This document shows positions 1 to 10,314 of a DNA stretch of 64,000 bases, in pieces. The notes under the pieces were generated by a model, which was not told where the DNA came from, did not search any database, and worked only from the letters and a program-made list of their open reading frames with translations. The position numbers and the translations under genes were made by a program. Source of the stretch: Solanum dulcamara. Lineage: Eukaryota > Streptophyta > Magnoliopsida > Solanales > Solanaceae. Where the stretch lies: contig NC_077245.1 in the NCBI RefSeq assembly GCF_947179165.1, forward strand, positions 44,718,786 to 44,782,785, written 5' to 3'. Position 1 is the stretch's first letter. Every line of letters begins with the position of its first letter.

Positions 1-405
1 TGACGCTATTCCATATCGCCGAGGACATGATCTTAGATAGAATGGAGTGGAGGTCGCAGATTAGGGTAGAAGGCTAGAAGGGATAGAATGGTGTCTTACC
101 GTGGGTTGATTTAGGGTGATCATAGGTCTAGGCATGCCTTTATAGTTGTGTTGTTATTGCCTTTGATTATCACATTACTTTGCTATCGTTATTGGTCTTA
201 TCGTGTAAAATTTGCATCACTTTACGTTTTTTTCCATTATGCTATATATATTATTTTTCTCTCTTACTTGACACTGTGACTTTTGAGTCGAGGGCCTTTT
301 GAAAACAACTTCTCTATCTCTATGAGGTAGTGGTAAGGTCTATGTACATCCTACCCTCCCCAGGCCCCACTTGTGGGATTTCAGGATATGTTGTTGTATG
401 TTGTG
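1..405 (+). mobile_element. 3' end of RTE-type LINE (non-LTR retrotransposon)
   Basis: The first 77 bases keep an open frame ending in DRMEWRSQIRVEG and a TAG at 75-77. This resembles the extreme C-terminus of plant RTE-clade LINE reverse transcriptase ORFs. The following ~300 bp is the 3' UTR and ends in the Solanaceae LINE/SINE-type tail: a GAGG-CCTTTT block, a pyrimidine-rich CTACCCTCCCC block and a TTG-rich terminus at about 389-405. Only the tail lies in the window; the rest runs off the left edge. The same tail is shared by some SINEs, but the coding end argues for a LINE. Family assignment is from memory of such tails. Confidence 0.6.
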
Positions 406-801
406 CAGGTTCTTAATCGGATATTAGTAGTAGGTGATTTTCGTGTTTATCAAAACTGATTAGGGTCTTGAAGGCAGCTGCTTGGCTATCTGCAGTTTTC
501 TAGCCTTCTTATTTTTATATTTTGTTACTGTCTTTATTTGTTCTTATATAGTTTAGTACCTTTATTCTATATTTGGAATCGTAAAAGCTTGCACTCATTG
601 TTACTAAATTTTAGGTATATATGTTACTCTTGTGCATTTTCTTATCTCTTTACAAAAGATTTTTCTTAAGACTTAATATCCACTTGTCTATTAATTATTG
701 TGCATTTTTCCTACTTCACTAATTGGTCAATAAAGGGTTGACTTTTTTATCAGTGGGATTGAGATAGGTTCCATCATGGTCTCAGATTTTAGGTTATGAC
801 A
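406..801 (+). mobile_element. 3' part of a Tekay/Del-like gypsy LTR (5'-truncated)
   Basis: The segment has the U5-like end of a Solanaceae Del/Tekay LTR: a T-rich stretch, then a GATAGGTTCCATCATGGT-type block and the terminal GGTTATGACA at 792-801, followed at once by a tRNA-Met primer site. The LTR start is missing, apparently replaced by the LINE tail. Its left boundary is approximate. Confidence 0.55.
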
Positions 802-804
802 ATT

Positions 805-816
805 TGATATCAGAGC
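805..816 (+). other. Decayed primer-binding site (initiator tRNA-Met)
   Basis: TGATATCAGAGC matches the plant gypsy/copia primer site TGGTATCAGAGC at 11 of 12 positions. It starts 4 bp after the LTR terminus. The leader that follows (to about 995) contains the TGCGGAGATGTC and TCGTGCGTACTTGAT blocks of Del leaders and stops where gag should begin, so only an LTR end plus leader remains. Confidence 0.6.
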
Positions 817-995
817 ATGATTTGTTGGTATTAGGAGTACAAGTTGTATTTATTAGAGTCTTGCGAATTAGTGCGGAGATGTCTATTAACAATATTCGAG
901 AGACTTAGAAAATTTTCTTTCTATCTTTCCTATCGTGCGTACTTGATTCCTTAGTTACTAGATTCTGTTTCATGCTCTCACATATGGGAAGGTGT

Positions 996-1189
996 TAACT
1001 GGTGAAAATCACCATTTTATTAATATCTTTTACCATAGCTTTTGAGTTAAAAAAATGATCGATTAAGTTAAGAATTTTAATGAAATGTGTTTTATATTAG
1101 GAAATTGAAGTAACCCTATTGGCTTGTGGAACTTAGATGATTAGAATGAAGAATTGCTGAACATTGAAGAAAAAAAAAAAAAAAAAAAA
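996..1189. other. Unassigned AT-rich stretch ending in a 20-A run
   Basis: No gene or recognisable element was found. The stretch ends in a run of 20 A residues at 1170-1189, which could be a retroposition tail or simple slippage. It separates the truncated Del leader from the Athila-like LTR. Confidence 0.3.
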
Positions 1190-2390
1190 GGTTCATTGCG
1201 GACCACAATGTTCTGATTGTGAGCAGAATTTTTCAATTCCTACTACAATGTACTTCACCTGGTATATCATAATAAATAATCCAAACTTCAGAGAATTTTC
1301 CCTATAATCAAAAGCATTGCGGAGAACAATAGTTCAACTGTGGGCACAATAATCTGATTGTAGAGCACAATGTGTACGTACAGAAGGGGCATTTTTGGCA
1401 TTTCACTCTAGCAATCTAAAAAAGCATTATAAGACTCTTTTTTTTGCTCATCTTTTGGACAAAAAAAGCAGCTGAACACATTTTTCTTGATAGTTTTTTC
1501 AAAGAAGAAGACACTTAGAGCTTGTAAGTTCTTCTCAATTTTAATTACGCTTATGGTTGTAGTTTTTATTATATTTTACATTTCTATAGGTATCTAATCT
1601 CTTCATCTAGGGTTGTATTTCAACTCTAATATTTTATACTTTACGGGTTATTAATATGAAGCTTGCTTTATAGATTGTGTTATTATTATTTAGCCATTTT
1701 TATGCTTGAATGTGAAAGTACCGGTTGCAAACACTATTTTATTCCCCATTTAACTTATTTCTTAATTGAGAAATAAGAAGTAGGTTTGGGTAATTTTTCT
1801 AACAAGATATTAAGTTGATTGAGAGGTCAAATATGCTTAATAACGAGGTTTGAACTAGAGATATGAAAAATCTCTCTTGGGCTCATAATCAATTACTTGT
1901 ATTGTTAGCCTATTTGACTTGAGAAAGCTAATTTTGGCTAAGTTCCTCATTAATCGAGAGATATTGAGTGAATGCTTATGAATTGAGTCATAACCAATCC
2001 CAAGATAATTAGATATTACCCATTGAGTTAGCCTCTAGGTGAACTACATCTCTAGGCCTTTATCTATTAAGTCACATCTGTAGTTTATTACTTTATTTTC
2101 TAATTGTGTAGTTACATGTTGCTTTCAATTCTTAGTTAAAAATACGAAAACAACTTTGAATTTGAGTAAATGTTAAGTTAGTCGCGGACAGGGTCTTACT
2201 TACTTAAAAGTCAAAAAAAGGGAAAGTTTCCTGTCTTAGTTTCACTTCCTCGAACAATTACACACAAGTACATCTTTCACAAGACGCCTATGATTCCTCG
2301 TGGGATTCAACCTCAATCTCGTTGGGTTCTATATTTAACCGAGATTGCTTTGCATCATAATTAGAGTGTAATTTGAGAGTGATAAAATTT
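1190..2390 (+). mobile_element. Athila-like gypsy LTR (plus orientation)
   Basis: The segment is AT-rich with no long ORF. Its right end has the GATTC..CGTTGGGTTCTATATTTAACCGAG block seen at the end of many Solanaceae Athila LTRs, directly followed by a tRNA-Asp type primer site. The left boundary is uncertain because no clean TG start was found; 1190 is the end of the poly-A run. No matching downstream LTR in the same orientation was recognised. Confidence 0.5.
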
Positions 2391-2408
2391 TGGCACCATT
2401 ATCAAAAA
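2391..2408 (+). other. Decayed Athila-type primer-binding site (tRNA-Asp)
   Basis: TGGCACCATTATCAAAAA aligns with the Athila primer site TGGCGCCGTTGCCGGGGA. Nearly every difference is a G-to-A or C-to-T transition, as expected for a long-methylated copy. Confidence 0.55.
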
Positions 2409-2511
2409 ATTCGGTGTTAAAAGTGTATTTGCTTGTTATTTTTCACTAACTTCTTTGACCTTGTTATCATCTTAACACTTTGACTAGTGGCAACCTACAT
2501 TTGACGTGGCA

Positions 2512-2516
2512 TATCA
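2512..2516. repeat. Left target-site duplication of solo LTR (tatca)
   Basis: TATCA directly precedes the TGTAACACCCC start of the solo LTR. The same 5 bp follow its GTGACA end at 5963-5967. Gypsy integrases make 5-bp duplications, so both LTR ends are original. Confidence 0.85.
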
Positions 2517-2945
2517 TGTAACACCCCAGATTTTTTTTTGCAAAGACTCAAACATTTCTTCACGTGTGTGTAGACTCGGACGGGAGGACTTGTAATTTTA
2601 CACATGAGTTAGGATTGATTCCTGGGTAATTGAAGTGTGTTAGATGCGTTTAGGGGTCATAAGAGATCTTTAACACCTAGTCGAGTCCAAAGAATCCCAA
2701 TCGATTAAGTTTTCGGATGAGTTCGTATAAGGGGTCAACTTCAAACGACCATGTCTCCTAAAATAGGATGAATTGGATGGCCCATGACCTATAAAATTAA
2801 AAGTCTTTGAGTCTTCTTTCCAACGCCGCCAAGATTGTAAATTTTGGAGTTCGGAGTAAAAAGTTATGGCCATCCTAAGATGGACTAGCACTGCCGGAAT
2901 TTCAGGCCTGGGTTGTGACTGCAGGAAGCCTGGGCCTGGCGCCGC

Positions 2946-3212
2946 AGTGGCGCGATGCGCCACTATCGCGCCAAGAACAAGCCTCAGTAGTTTGGTCCCT
3001 GGCGCGGTGCGCCACTTTGAGATGTGCAGGATTTTCAAGCCTATTTTCCTGAACCCAGAAAATATAGGCTTGGCGCTATAAGGGCGCGACGCGCCACTAC
3101 CGCGCCATAAAATAGCCTCAGTAGTTTGGTCCTTGGCGTGATGCGCCACTATCATATGTGCAGGTTTTAAGCCTAAATTTGACTTGGCACTGCAGTGGCG
3201 CGATGCGCCACT
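2946..3212 (+). repeat. Cluster of GC-rich palindromic motifs in LTR
   Basis: Five copies or near-copies of the inverted repeat TGGCGC-N3-GCGCCA occur here, embedded in duplicated segments that share the phrase CCTCAGTAGTTTGGTCC. The copies at 2946-2964 and 3194-3212 have perfect 8-bp arms (AGTGGCGC / GCGCCACT) around GAT. The cluster ends about 70 bp before a TATA-like sequence. It is GC-rich in an otherwise AT-rich LTR. Confidence 0.8.
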
Positions 3213-3972
3213 ATCACGCCAGGAGCGTTTTAGCCTATTTTCCAGATTTTTGGAGAAAGGGTAATTTGGGTATTTTCCCAAATTATATATACACTGATTT
3301 GGTCATGTTTTGGACAATTATTTCAGCTCCCTTCCTCTTTTTAAAAAACCCTAATCTCCATTCTCTTCTCTCCCAAACATCTCCAACAAGAAAGCCTCCC
3401 AAAAGCTCAAGGATTCAAGATCTTCAAGTCAAGTCTTAGTGTCCGGTGAGAGATGATCTTCAAACAAGGTATGTAAGGCTAACCTAAAATATGGATTGAG
3501 TTCTTTCATATGCCCATGTATGTGTTGGTTAGGAGTTGTGAAAGATTTGAACCTTCTAGGAAGGTTTTCTTGAAATTTTTCCTAAACCCTAGAATATCTT
3601 TATATACTAAAAATTGATGGATGATTTCTTGACTTGAATTATTAAATAGTCAACTTTCATACTATTGACTACAAATGTATCTTTGTATATAGATTTATAG
3701 GTATTGACGATATTCTTGAGTTGAGTTTTGTTGAGAGTATGGATTCATGTTTCATTCACATGAACCCAAGATGAGATTTCTTTTGTCATAATTGTCTTGA
3801 GGTTGAGGTGGATGGTTTTGTGTATATATGTATTGATTGGAATGAAAAGAATGAATTGGAATAGTTATGAATGTGAATGGCATAAAAAGAATTAAAACAT
3901 TGGTAGAGCTAGAATGTCACTTTTGTTTCTATAAATGGAATGTAGAATTAAATAAGGATTTTGGAGTAGATG

Positions 3973-4090
3973 TTTGATGATGATGTGATGATGATGTTTG
4001 ATGATGATGTGAATGATGATATTTGATGATGATGCGATGATGATGTTTGATGATGATGTGAATGATGATATTTGACGATGATGTGAATGA
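3973..4090 (+). repeat. 49-bp GATGAT-type tandem repeat
   Basis: Two adjacent 49-bp units (3973-4021 and 4022-4070), built of TTTGATGATGATG blocks, differ at one base (GTG versus GCG). A partial third unit follows. They lie inside the solo LTR, downstream of its likely transcription start. Confidence 0.8.
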
Positions 4091-4533
4091 AGAGGTTATG
4101 TTGATGAGGATGTTGTGTGATGAAGTAGATTGGAGTCTAATGTGATCATGTAATATGTGATTTGCATAATTTGGTTGATTGGAGTCTTATGAGCATTTTG
4201 AAAATAAATGATCTCTTGAGAAGGAGTTTTAAATAAATGATTGTGAGCATTTTTGCATAAACTATTTATATGCTATTTTGAGTTTTAAAGAATGATTATT
4301 TTTATCTATGATTTAAAAAAGGTTTAAGCATGAGTTGAGTTTGAGAAGTCTTTTAATTATTTTTGAACATGAGTATTTTGAGTATAAATGATTTGAGCAT
4401 TTTTACTTTAAAATGTCGATTTTTGAGATTGAGTTGAGATTGTATAAATTTTAAAGAGAAGAGTTTGATGATTTGAGATGAGTCGGTTTGAAAAAAGGTC
4501 CAATGAGGCCAGATTTGATTTAAGTTTTGAAAA

Positions 4534-4655
4534 GAGTCCAATGAGACTAAATGAGTTGATTTGAAAGAGTCCAATGAGACTAAATGAGTTGATTTGAAAG
4601 AGTCCAATGAGACTAAATGAGTTGATTTGAAAGAGTCCAATGAGACTAAATGAGT
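4534..4655 (+). repeat. 33-bp minisatellite, 3.7 identical copies
   Basis: Units start at 4534, 4567, 4600 and 4633 (the last is partial) and appear identical. Each begins GAGTCCAATGAGACTAAATG. Because 33 is a multiple of 3, the minus strand reads as a repeating 11-residue peptide (SFKSTHLVSLD), which explains a spurious ORF there. The related LTR piece near 50597 has one diverged unit, so the array expanded in this copy. Confidence 0.9.
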
Positions 4656-5962
4656 ATTTTGAGGATTTTACTCACTTGATACATATGAGCATATTGAGTC
4701 TTGGGAGGAGTATCGAGTACCGAATTGGGTAAGAGTATAGTCTATACTCGAACCAATAAACTACGTCGCCAAACGTAGGAGGGGATTGAACCGTTAAAGT
4801 CGGATGCTTCCCATGGGATCAAACCGTTAAAGTCGGATGTTTCCCATTTTATTGTCCTGATATGATAGGACTTGATTGGTTTTGGATCCATGATTGGTTG
4901 ATCGTTCATACCCTGGCAAAGTATGGAAGGACGTGGCAACAACGTTGGATTGTTGTACTATCACTCGCTCATATGGTGATAGTTGCCGGTTAGAGAAACT
5001 CCCAATTGAATGGATTGTGCTTGATATGATTGGCTTGATTGTGATTGTAGATGATTGAGTTGAATTGTAAAACATTGCATAGTTTAACTTGCATATTTAT
5101 TGAGTTGAGTCCTTTGAGTTGATTGTTGAGTTGATGGTATATGATTGGATTGGGTTAGATGAATTGTGATTGGATTGTACATGATTTGGTTGGATATGTG
5201 ATAGGATTAGATCAAATGATATATGATTGAATTGGATTGAATGATTTAATTGAATTGTATCGTACATGATTAGACTGGATTGGATGGTTTATGATTGGTC
5301 TCTGCCTAACTGTGTTCTTACTTTAGACTTATGACACTTTGATTGAGTCTCCCTTATCTTTCTGATTTGAGATATTTGAACCAACGTTATTCTTCCTTGA
5401 GGTATGTTTTATTCTGCCATATTACATACTCGTACATTCCATGTACTGACATCCATTTGGACCTGCATCATTTCATGATGTAGAGACATGTTTAAGAGGT
5501 CGTCAATAAGAGCACCATTGAGGATCTATACACACTCAGCGTATTGGTGAGTCCTTCCCTACATTCGGAGGACACCGCTTATGTTATTCTTGCGTTGAGT
5601 TAGCCCTTTTCATTTTAATTTGAGGTAGCCATGAACATGTCATTGGCACCAATTAGATAGTAGTAATAGAGGCTTTATAGACTAGATAGTGATGAGTCGA
5701 TTGAATATTTTATTTCCTTGAAATTATTCTTGTCAAACCATTTTAATGACAAAGATTGAAGTTTAATTTGTTGGCCCATGGCCTTTCTTTCTTGAGTTAG
5801 GTTATTGATTTGGGATTTGTCCACCAAATATTCTCTTTATTTTAAGTCTTCCGCTGATTGAATGGATGAACGGATGTCTGATCAGGCTATGTGGTTCGCT
5901 TGGGAGCCAGAAATGGTTTCTGAGTGCCGGTTACATCTAGGGTACCCTTCCGGGGCGTGACA

Positions 5963-5967
5963 TATCA
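5963..5967. repeat. Right target-site duplication of solo LTR (tatca)
   Basis: Identical to 2512-2516, and directly after the GTGACA terminus. Confidence 0.85.
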
Positions 5968-6930
5968 AGATCTTGGCGAGGATGGTCTTCCGATTGTTGG
6001 CCTTAATTTGATATTGCCCAAACTACACCCTTTTAAGGAGATTAAAACAATCGATGTAAAATACAATAACCCAACTAGATTGAGGTTGAATTCCACAGGG
6101 AGTGTACTAGAATTATTTTATAATTCATATTAGAAATTATTACTGGAAAATTGAGATATTTAGATTACAATCTACCAACTAATTTAACTACATGGATTTT
6201 ATCAATAAGGAAAATGAACTAGGATTACAATTCTTAGATATCAGAACTCAAACAAATACTTTACTATCCATTCATTCAGGTATGCTCATTGTGCAAAACT
6301 GACGAATCTCTAAGTCTCCTAAAGCTTTTCGGCCCCAAAATTCTTTTTTGGCACTTGGGTGTCGAATTAATTTGTTCATATATCAAAAGTCCTAAGTAAA
6401 CTATTCTCTCTCAGTCTCAAGTTATTAGATGGTGGTTGGTAGCACCAACTACTTGTTGATGAACCTTTTTCCTAATTTGTACCTCTATGGTTAAGCAGGT
6501 CAGAATACAACCAAGATCTTTAGAATGGTTGTCAATCATTTGAAACAAATGTTAAGTAAAAAAGAAACATAATGCACAATGATTACCCCTTTATGAAAAT
6601 ATATTTATTATAAAATATTCTTTATCATTATTCCTATTCTAAGTTTCATAACCATACCTATGAGTTTAGCTACTCATAACTAGGAAAAACATATGATTAA
6701 TTAAACTACCGGAGATCATGAATGTAAAAAAAAGTAAGAATAATCTTTGATTAACACAACTCTTGCAAGAGAATCTTGTTCAATCCACAATAATCTATTA
6801 AACTATAAAGTAAATCCTACTAACAAAAAACAATAAATTCTAAACCCTAAACTAAGTTGTAATAGTTTTACTAATGTTTCATAACCTTAAAAATATCTTC
6901 AAAAGACATATATAATAATAGGGTCAAAAT
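5968..6930 (-). mobile_element. Athila-like LTR remnant in minus orientation
   Basis: Read on the minus strand, 6040-6110 gives CCTGTGGAATTCAACC, then an AGTTGGGTT block. This matches the terminal block of the plus-strand LTR near 2300-2340. A GGCC..CGG sequence at about 5975-6025 could be a decayed tRNA-Asp primer site. The rest is AT-rich with short blocks shared with 8100-8640. The outer boundary is approximate. Confidence 0.4.
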
Positions 6931-7320
6931 ATTAATTTTGGTTGGATTCTACTTTGACTGGGTTAACACCAGTCCGACAGATAGAGGGTCGCGATGCAGC
7001 CTATTATGAGGGTAACTGCCTAGTCTCATGGGTTCTATCTCGTACTTTGCCTCCTTTTGTTGAGTCCTTAAAGTTTAGTTCCTATACAGATGCAGGGCGA
7101 GGCTCATCTCATGATCCTTTCTGTAGCTATATTTGCTTTATTTTAGCCTAGATTACTTTCCTTTGCATTTCAATTCATCATTTTTTTCATTCCAATCCAT
7201 CATATGGGTCTTTTCTTGTTGTTTTTGGCTTGAAATCAACCTAATCATATGTATTAGCTCATCACAACATATCACTGATAAACAAAAGGATATTTATAAG
7301 ATTTTACCCAGAAATTAGTT
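6931..7320. other. Unassigned stretch
   Basis: A 69-codon open frame at 6942-7151 (plus) contains no motif that I recognise. A T-rich stretch follows. Position between Athila-like pieces suggests retroelement debris, but the sequence does not show it. Confidence 0.3.
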
Positions 7321-7870
7321 AAAATATCGATAAAATATGATGTTTGAATGCGTGAATACACTTCAGATCATCCTTTTTCAAGGAGTTCCTACTCAAGAAG
7401 TGCAATTGACACCTAATGCTCGTATAAATTCCAGTTCACAAACCTAAGCTAATGCCCAAACAATTGTAGGCTATGTAAGTGCCATAGTTGCCCCTCATAT
7501 CCCGACGACGAATTTCACTATTACGATCATCATACTCAATATTCTTAACCTAAGAGGTTTTTTGGGTAACGACTCATAAAAACCCACAGATTGGTTTTTT
7601 GGGTAACGACTCACTATTACAACCTCTAGTTTTAGATGATGCATCGCGGTTGATGATAGTCACATTCTGTTTGCAAGATTCCACTTTAGATTGGTTGGAA
7701 TCACCACCCAAACATTATATTCACACTTGGGCGGAACTCCCTAAAAAGTTTCTCAACAATTATTTCCATCCGAGAAAGATGTCTCTTTTGCGAGATGAAA
7801 TAATGTCTTTCAAGAAATAATCAAGTGAACAATTTCATTAGATATGGGAGCATCATAAAATTATGATCAA
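7321..7870 (+). pseudogene. Athila/Tat-type gag fragment
   Basis: The frame at 7611-7820 contains RLMIVTFCLQDSTLDWLESP, then a W-x-ELPKKFLNNYF and LRDEIMSFKK pattern. It resembles the conserved core of plant Athila/Tat Gag (retrotransposon gag family), where a helix with L-W is followed by F-x-x-x-F-P and an LR-x-x-I segment. A stop follows at 7818-7820, but homology continues as SSEQFH and a stop-containing WEHHK. The upstream 7321-7600 is low in motifs and contains a 21-bp duplication (7556-7576 and 7593-7613). The fragment is far from full length (Athila Gag is several hundred residues). Confidence 0.5.
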
Positions 7871-9040
7871 GAAATATTGATAACACTAAACTATAGCACA
7901 CAATTAAGGCATAGGTAGTCGTATGCAAAAATAATACCCAATGTATAAGGTCAAGGACCAATAGAAAGGATTACACTTACTAGCACAATGCTGTCTCGAA
8001 CAAGTATATATAAAAATAGGGGATTTAGGAAATACTAAAATTATTCAATCACAAGTATCAACTGAAAAAAATCAACACAAATGAGTTTTCACCAAGATGG
8101 AAGCGATTAGAGGTGTGTGGATTGTGATAGAAGTTCAAATCTAAAGATAATGATTAATCAAATCCAAATCAGTCAATACATGGATAGCATTTGGTCTAAA
8201 ATATATTCAATATCCTCCCAAAGCACCAAATATATATCTCTTGGGTTCTCTCAAATTCCAAGACCATTACAATGAAAACACCAAATATTATTTGAGTGGG
8301 TCGAGTATATCCACTCCATCCTTAAATGAGAAATTAGTCGAATTAGACTATTCCTAGCTCTAATCCTATGAATAATTTTACAAGTCCTTACAAATGAAGT
8401 CTTACCCAACTCTATTTTACTTTCTCAAGACAAAATAGTATTAGAGAGTTCAACCAATGTTTGAAACCACTGAATTTTAGATTAAAACTTCAAAAAAAAA
8501 AATAGATCCATGCATAATAACCAATTTTAGAGCTAATCAATCGATACCCATTGAGCTTTACCTCTAAATCTTTCACACACGCCCCTAACTATAGATTTAA
8601 CTACTCATAAATAGATGAATAGAGATTATACCCATAAAGAAAAGCTACATTTCAAGCATAATTAGTAACCAAAGTTAAATTCCAAGGATGGAGATGTACA
8701 CAATTTGAGTTTCTTCTTTAGAAATTCTATAAGCTAATTTTTATCTTTACTTTTTCTCTAATGGAAGTCTCTTTCCAAAACAATTTCCAATTGGAAAAAA
8801 GATAAAAGTGTTATGAACAAACTAACTTAGCAAACTAAGAAGAAGACAGTAAGAGAAAGAGATTATGGAAAAAATTTCAGTGTATGTATTACGATCTGTG
8901 TAAGGCTATTTATAGCCTGAAATGTTATGAAGATAAGGGAGAACAATCAGTAAAGTTTTTGTAGCAAAAGTTCATTAGACAACTCATGATTTAAACACCT
9001 CGAGACATTTTTCTTAAATCTTAATCACACTTCATGAATC
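7871..9040 (-). mobile_element. Athila-like LTR, left copy (3' LTR in minus orientation)
   Basis: The blocks ATACCCAATGTATAAGGT, GAGTTTTCACCAA and ATACATGGATAG-TTTGGTCTAAA recur in the same order and strand at 9660-10000, so the two segments are direct repeats, as LTR pairs are. The left copy continues to about 9040 and holds a possible minus-strand promoter region. Boundaries are approximate and no flanking duplication was found. Confidence 0.55.
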
Positions 9041-9583
9041 GCCTCCCCCAATAGTTGTTGAAAATTATTGATCTCATCCCGCAACTTAAGCATACACAAG
9101 AGTATGAAAAAATATCTCAAAAAATGCAATCTTAAGTTCAGCCCAAGAGGTGATTTATGTGTGGGTATCTCCTTAAGTCAAATAGTGGCTTCCCGATTAG
9201 AGAGAATAAGAACAGCCTCAACCTTATGGATTCTTGGTTGATATTGTTCATCTTGTTGGCACACCTCAATAAAATTTGAAGATGTTGGTTTCCATTCCCA
9301 ATTTCTTTCCTACCAAAAAGACTTTTAATCTAAAGAAGGTGCAATATTGTACTTGTAACATAAAAGACTACATTTCGTACTGAGGGTGGTAGATGAATAT
9401 CTTCCCTACACCATGATCTAAGGACTCATCATCATCTTTTGTGGATCCAACCCCATTTTTATTATCATCAATGTGGCTCATATTTCCACTATCCACATGA
9501 GCAAAACCAACAAAAGAAGTAAAAAGAAAACAAAGTACACAAAAGATTGAATCAAAAATCAATGAAAGGCAATCACTATCAAG
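9041..9583 (-). pseudogene. Athila-like gag remnant between two LTRs
   Basis: The minus strand keeps a short frame at 9368-9619 plus interrupted pieces. Around 9060-9230 it reads LRDEINNFQQLLGEAIHEV with later stops, resembling the LR-x-x-I-x-x-F-x-Q segment of Athila Gag. Only about 540 bp separate the primer site from the left LTR, so all of pol is missing. Confidence 0.5.
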
Positions 9584-9601
9584 TCCTCGACACTGACACC
9601 A
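9584..9601 (-). other. Athila-type primer-binding site (tRNA-Asp), minus strand
   Basis: On the minus strand TGGTGTCAGTGTCGAGGA matches TGGCGCCGTTGCCGGGGA in pattern. Most of the differences are C-to-T or G-to-A transitions. It lies just inside the right LTR and fixes the element's orientation. Confidence 0.6.
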
Positions 9602-10314
9602 TTTATCTAGAACGCTCAACTATACCTTGTGATAAATGAATAAGCGGTCATATACAAAAATAATACCCAATGTATAAGGTTTAGGTGAACCATAAGGACT
9701 AACATAAAAGATTACGCTCTGATTGATTTATCAATTCAATACTAACAAGCAAAATGCTATCTCAAAGGAGAACAGATAAAAATGGGGGCATATAAGAAAC
9801 ACAAAAATTACTCAATCACAAGTATCAATTGAAAGCAGTCAACAAAAATGAGTTTTCACCAAAATGAAAGCAACTAGTGGTGTGTGTATTCTGATGGGGT
9901 TTCAACATAATAGGCAATGATTAATCAAGTATAAATCCGTCAATACATGGATAGTGTTTGGTCTAAACTATATTCGATATTCTCCCGAACTACCAAATAT
10001 GTATCTCTTGGGTTCTCTTGAACTCCAAGACCTTTAAAATCAAAACACTAAACATTGCTTTAAGTGGGTGGACTATCTCTAACTCTACCCTTAAATGAGA
10101 AATTAGTTGGATTAGACTATTTCTAGCTCTAATTCTATGACTAATTTCATAAGTTCTCACTAATGTAGTCTTCCCAACTTAATTTTGCTTTCTCAAGCCA
10201 AAATAGTATTGGAGAGCTCAACCAATATTCATAACCACTGATTTTTAGATTAGAACTTTAAGACAACACTAAATCCATGCATAACAATCAATCTTAGAGC
10301 TAATCAATCATTAC
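9602..10314 (-). mobile_element. Athila-like LTR, right copy (5' LTR), truncated
   Basis: Direct repeat of 7900-8620 with the same block order. It stops abruptly at about 10314, where the LTR of element E begins, so its outer part is missing. Confidence 0.55.

Larger units (their letters stand above)
2517..5962 (+). mobile_element. Solo LTR, 3.4 kb, Tekay/Del-like family
   Basis: It starts TGTAACACCCC and ends CGGGGCGTGACA, flanked by identical TATCA duplications. No primer site, polypurine tract or gag/pol homology lies inside, so this is one LTR left after LTR-LTR recombination. The order within it is: GC-rich palindromic cluster (2946-3212), TATA-like AATTATATAT at 3281-3290, C/T-rich leader-like stretch, GATGAT repeat, 33-bp minisatellite, then a terminal block shared with the LTR pieces at 39437-39650 and, in reverse, 55058-55170. 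At about 3.4 kb it is long even for this lineage. Confidence 0.85.

Noticed and set aside
2946..3212. Regularly spaced palindromes considered as a CRISPR-like array
   Set aside because: Plant nuclear DNA; repeats are short, unevenly spaced and separated by duplicated text rather than unique spacers; no cas genes.
2670..3281. 203-codon minus-strand ORF, the second longest in the window
   Set aside because: It lies wholly inside the solo LTR and reads through the duplicated GC-rich palindromic cluster (repeated WRDSGASRHCSAKS-type text). No domain; an open frame by composition.
4353..4640. Minus-strand ORF with 11-residue repeats
   Set aside because: Product of the 33-bp minisatellite, which keeps any open frame open; no start context or homology.
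6942..7151. 69-codon plus-strand ORF considered as a gene piece
   Set aside because: No recognisable motif, no promoter or splice context, surrounded by retroelement debris; recorded only as unassigned.
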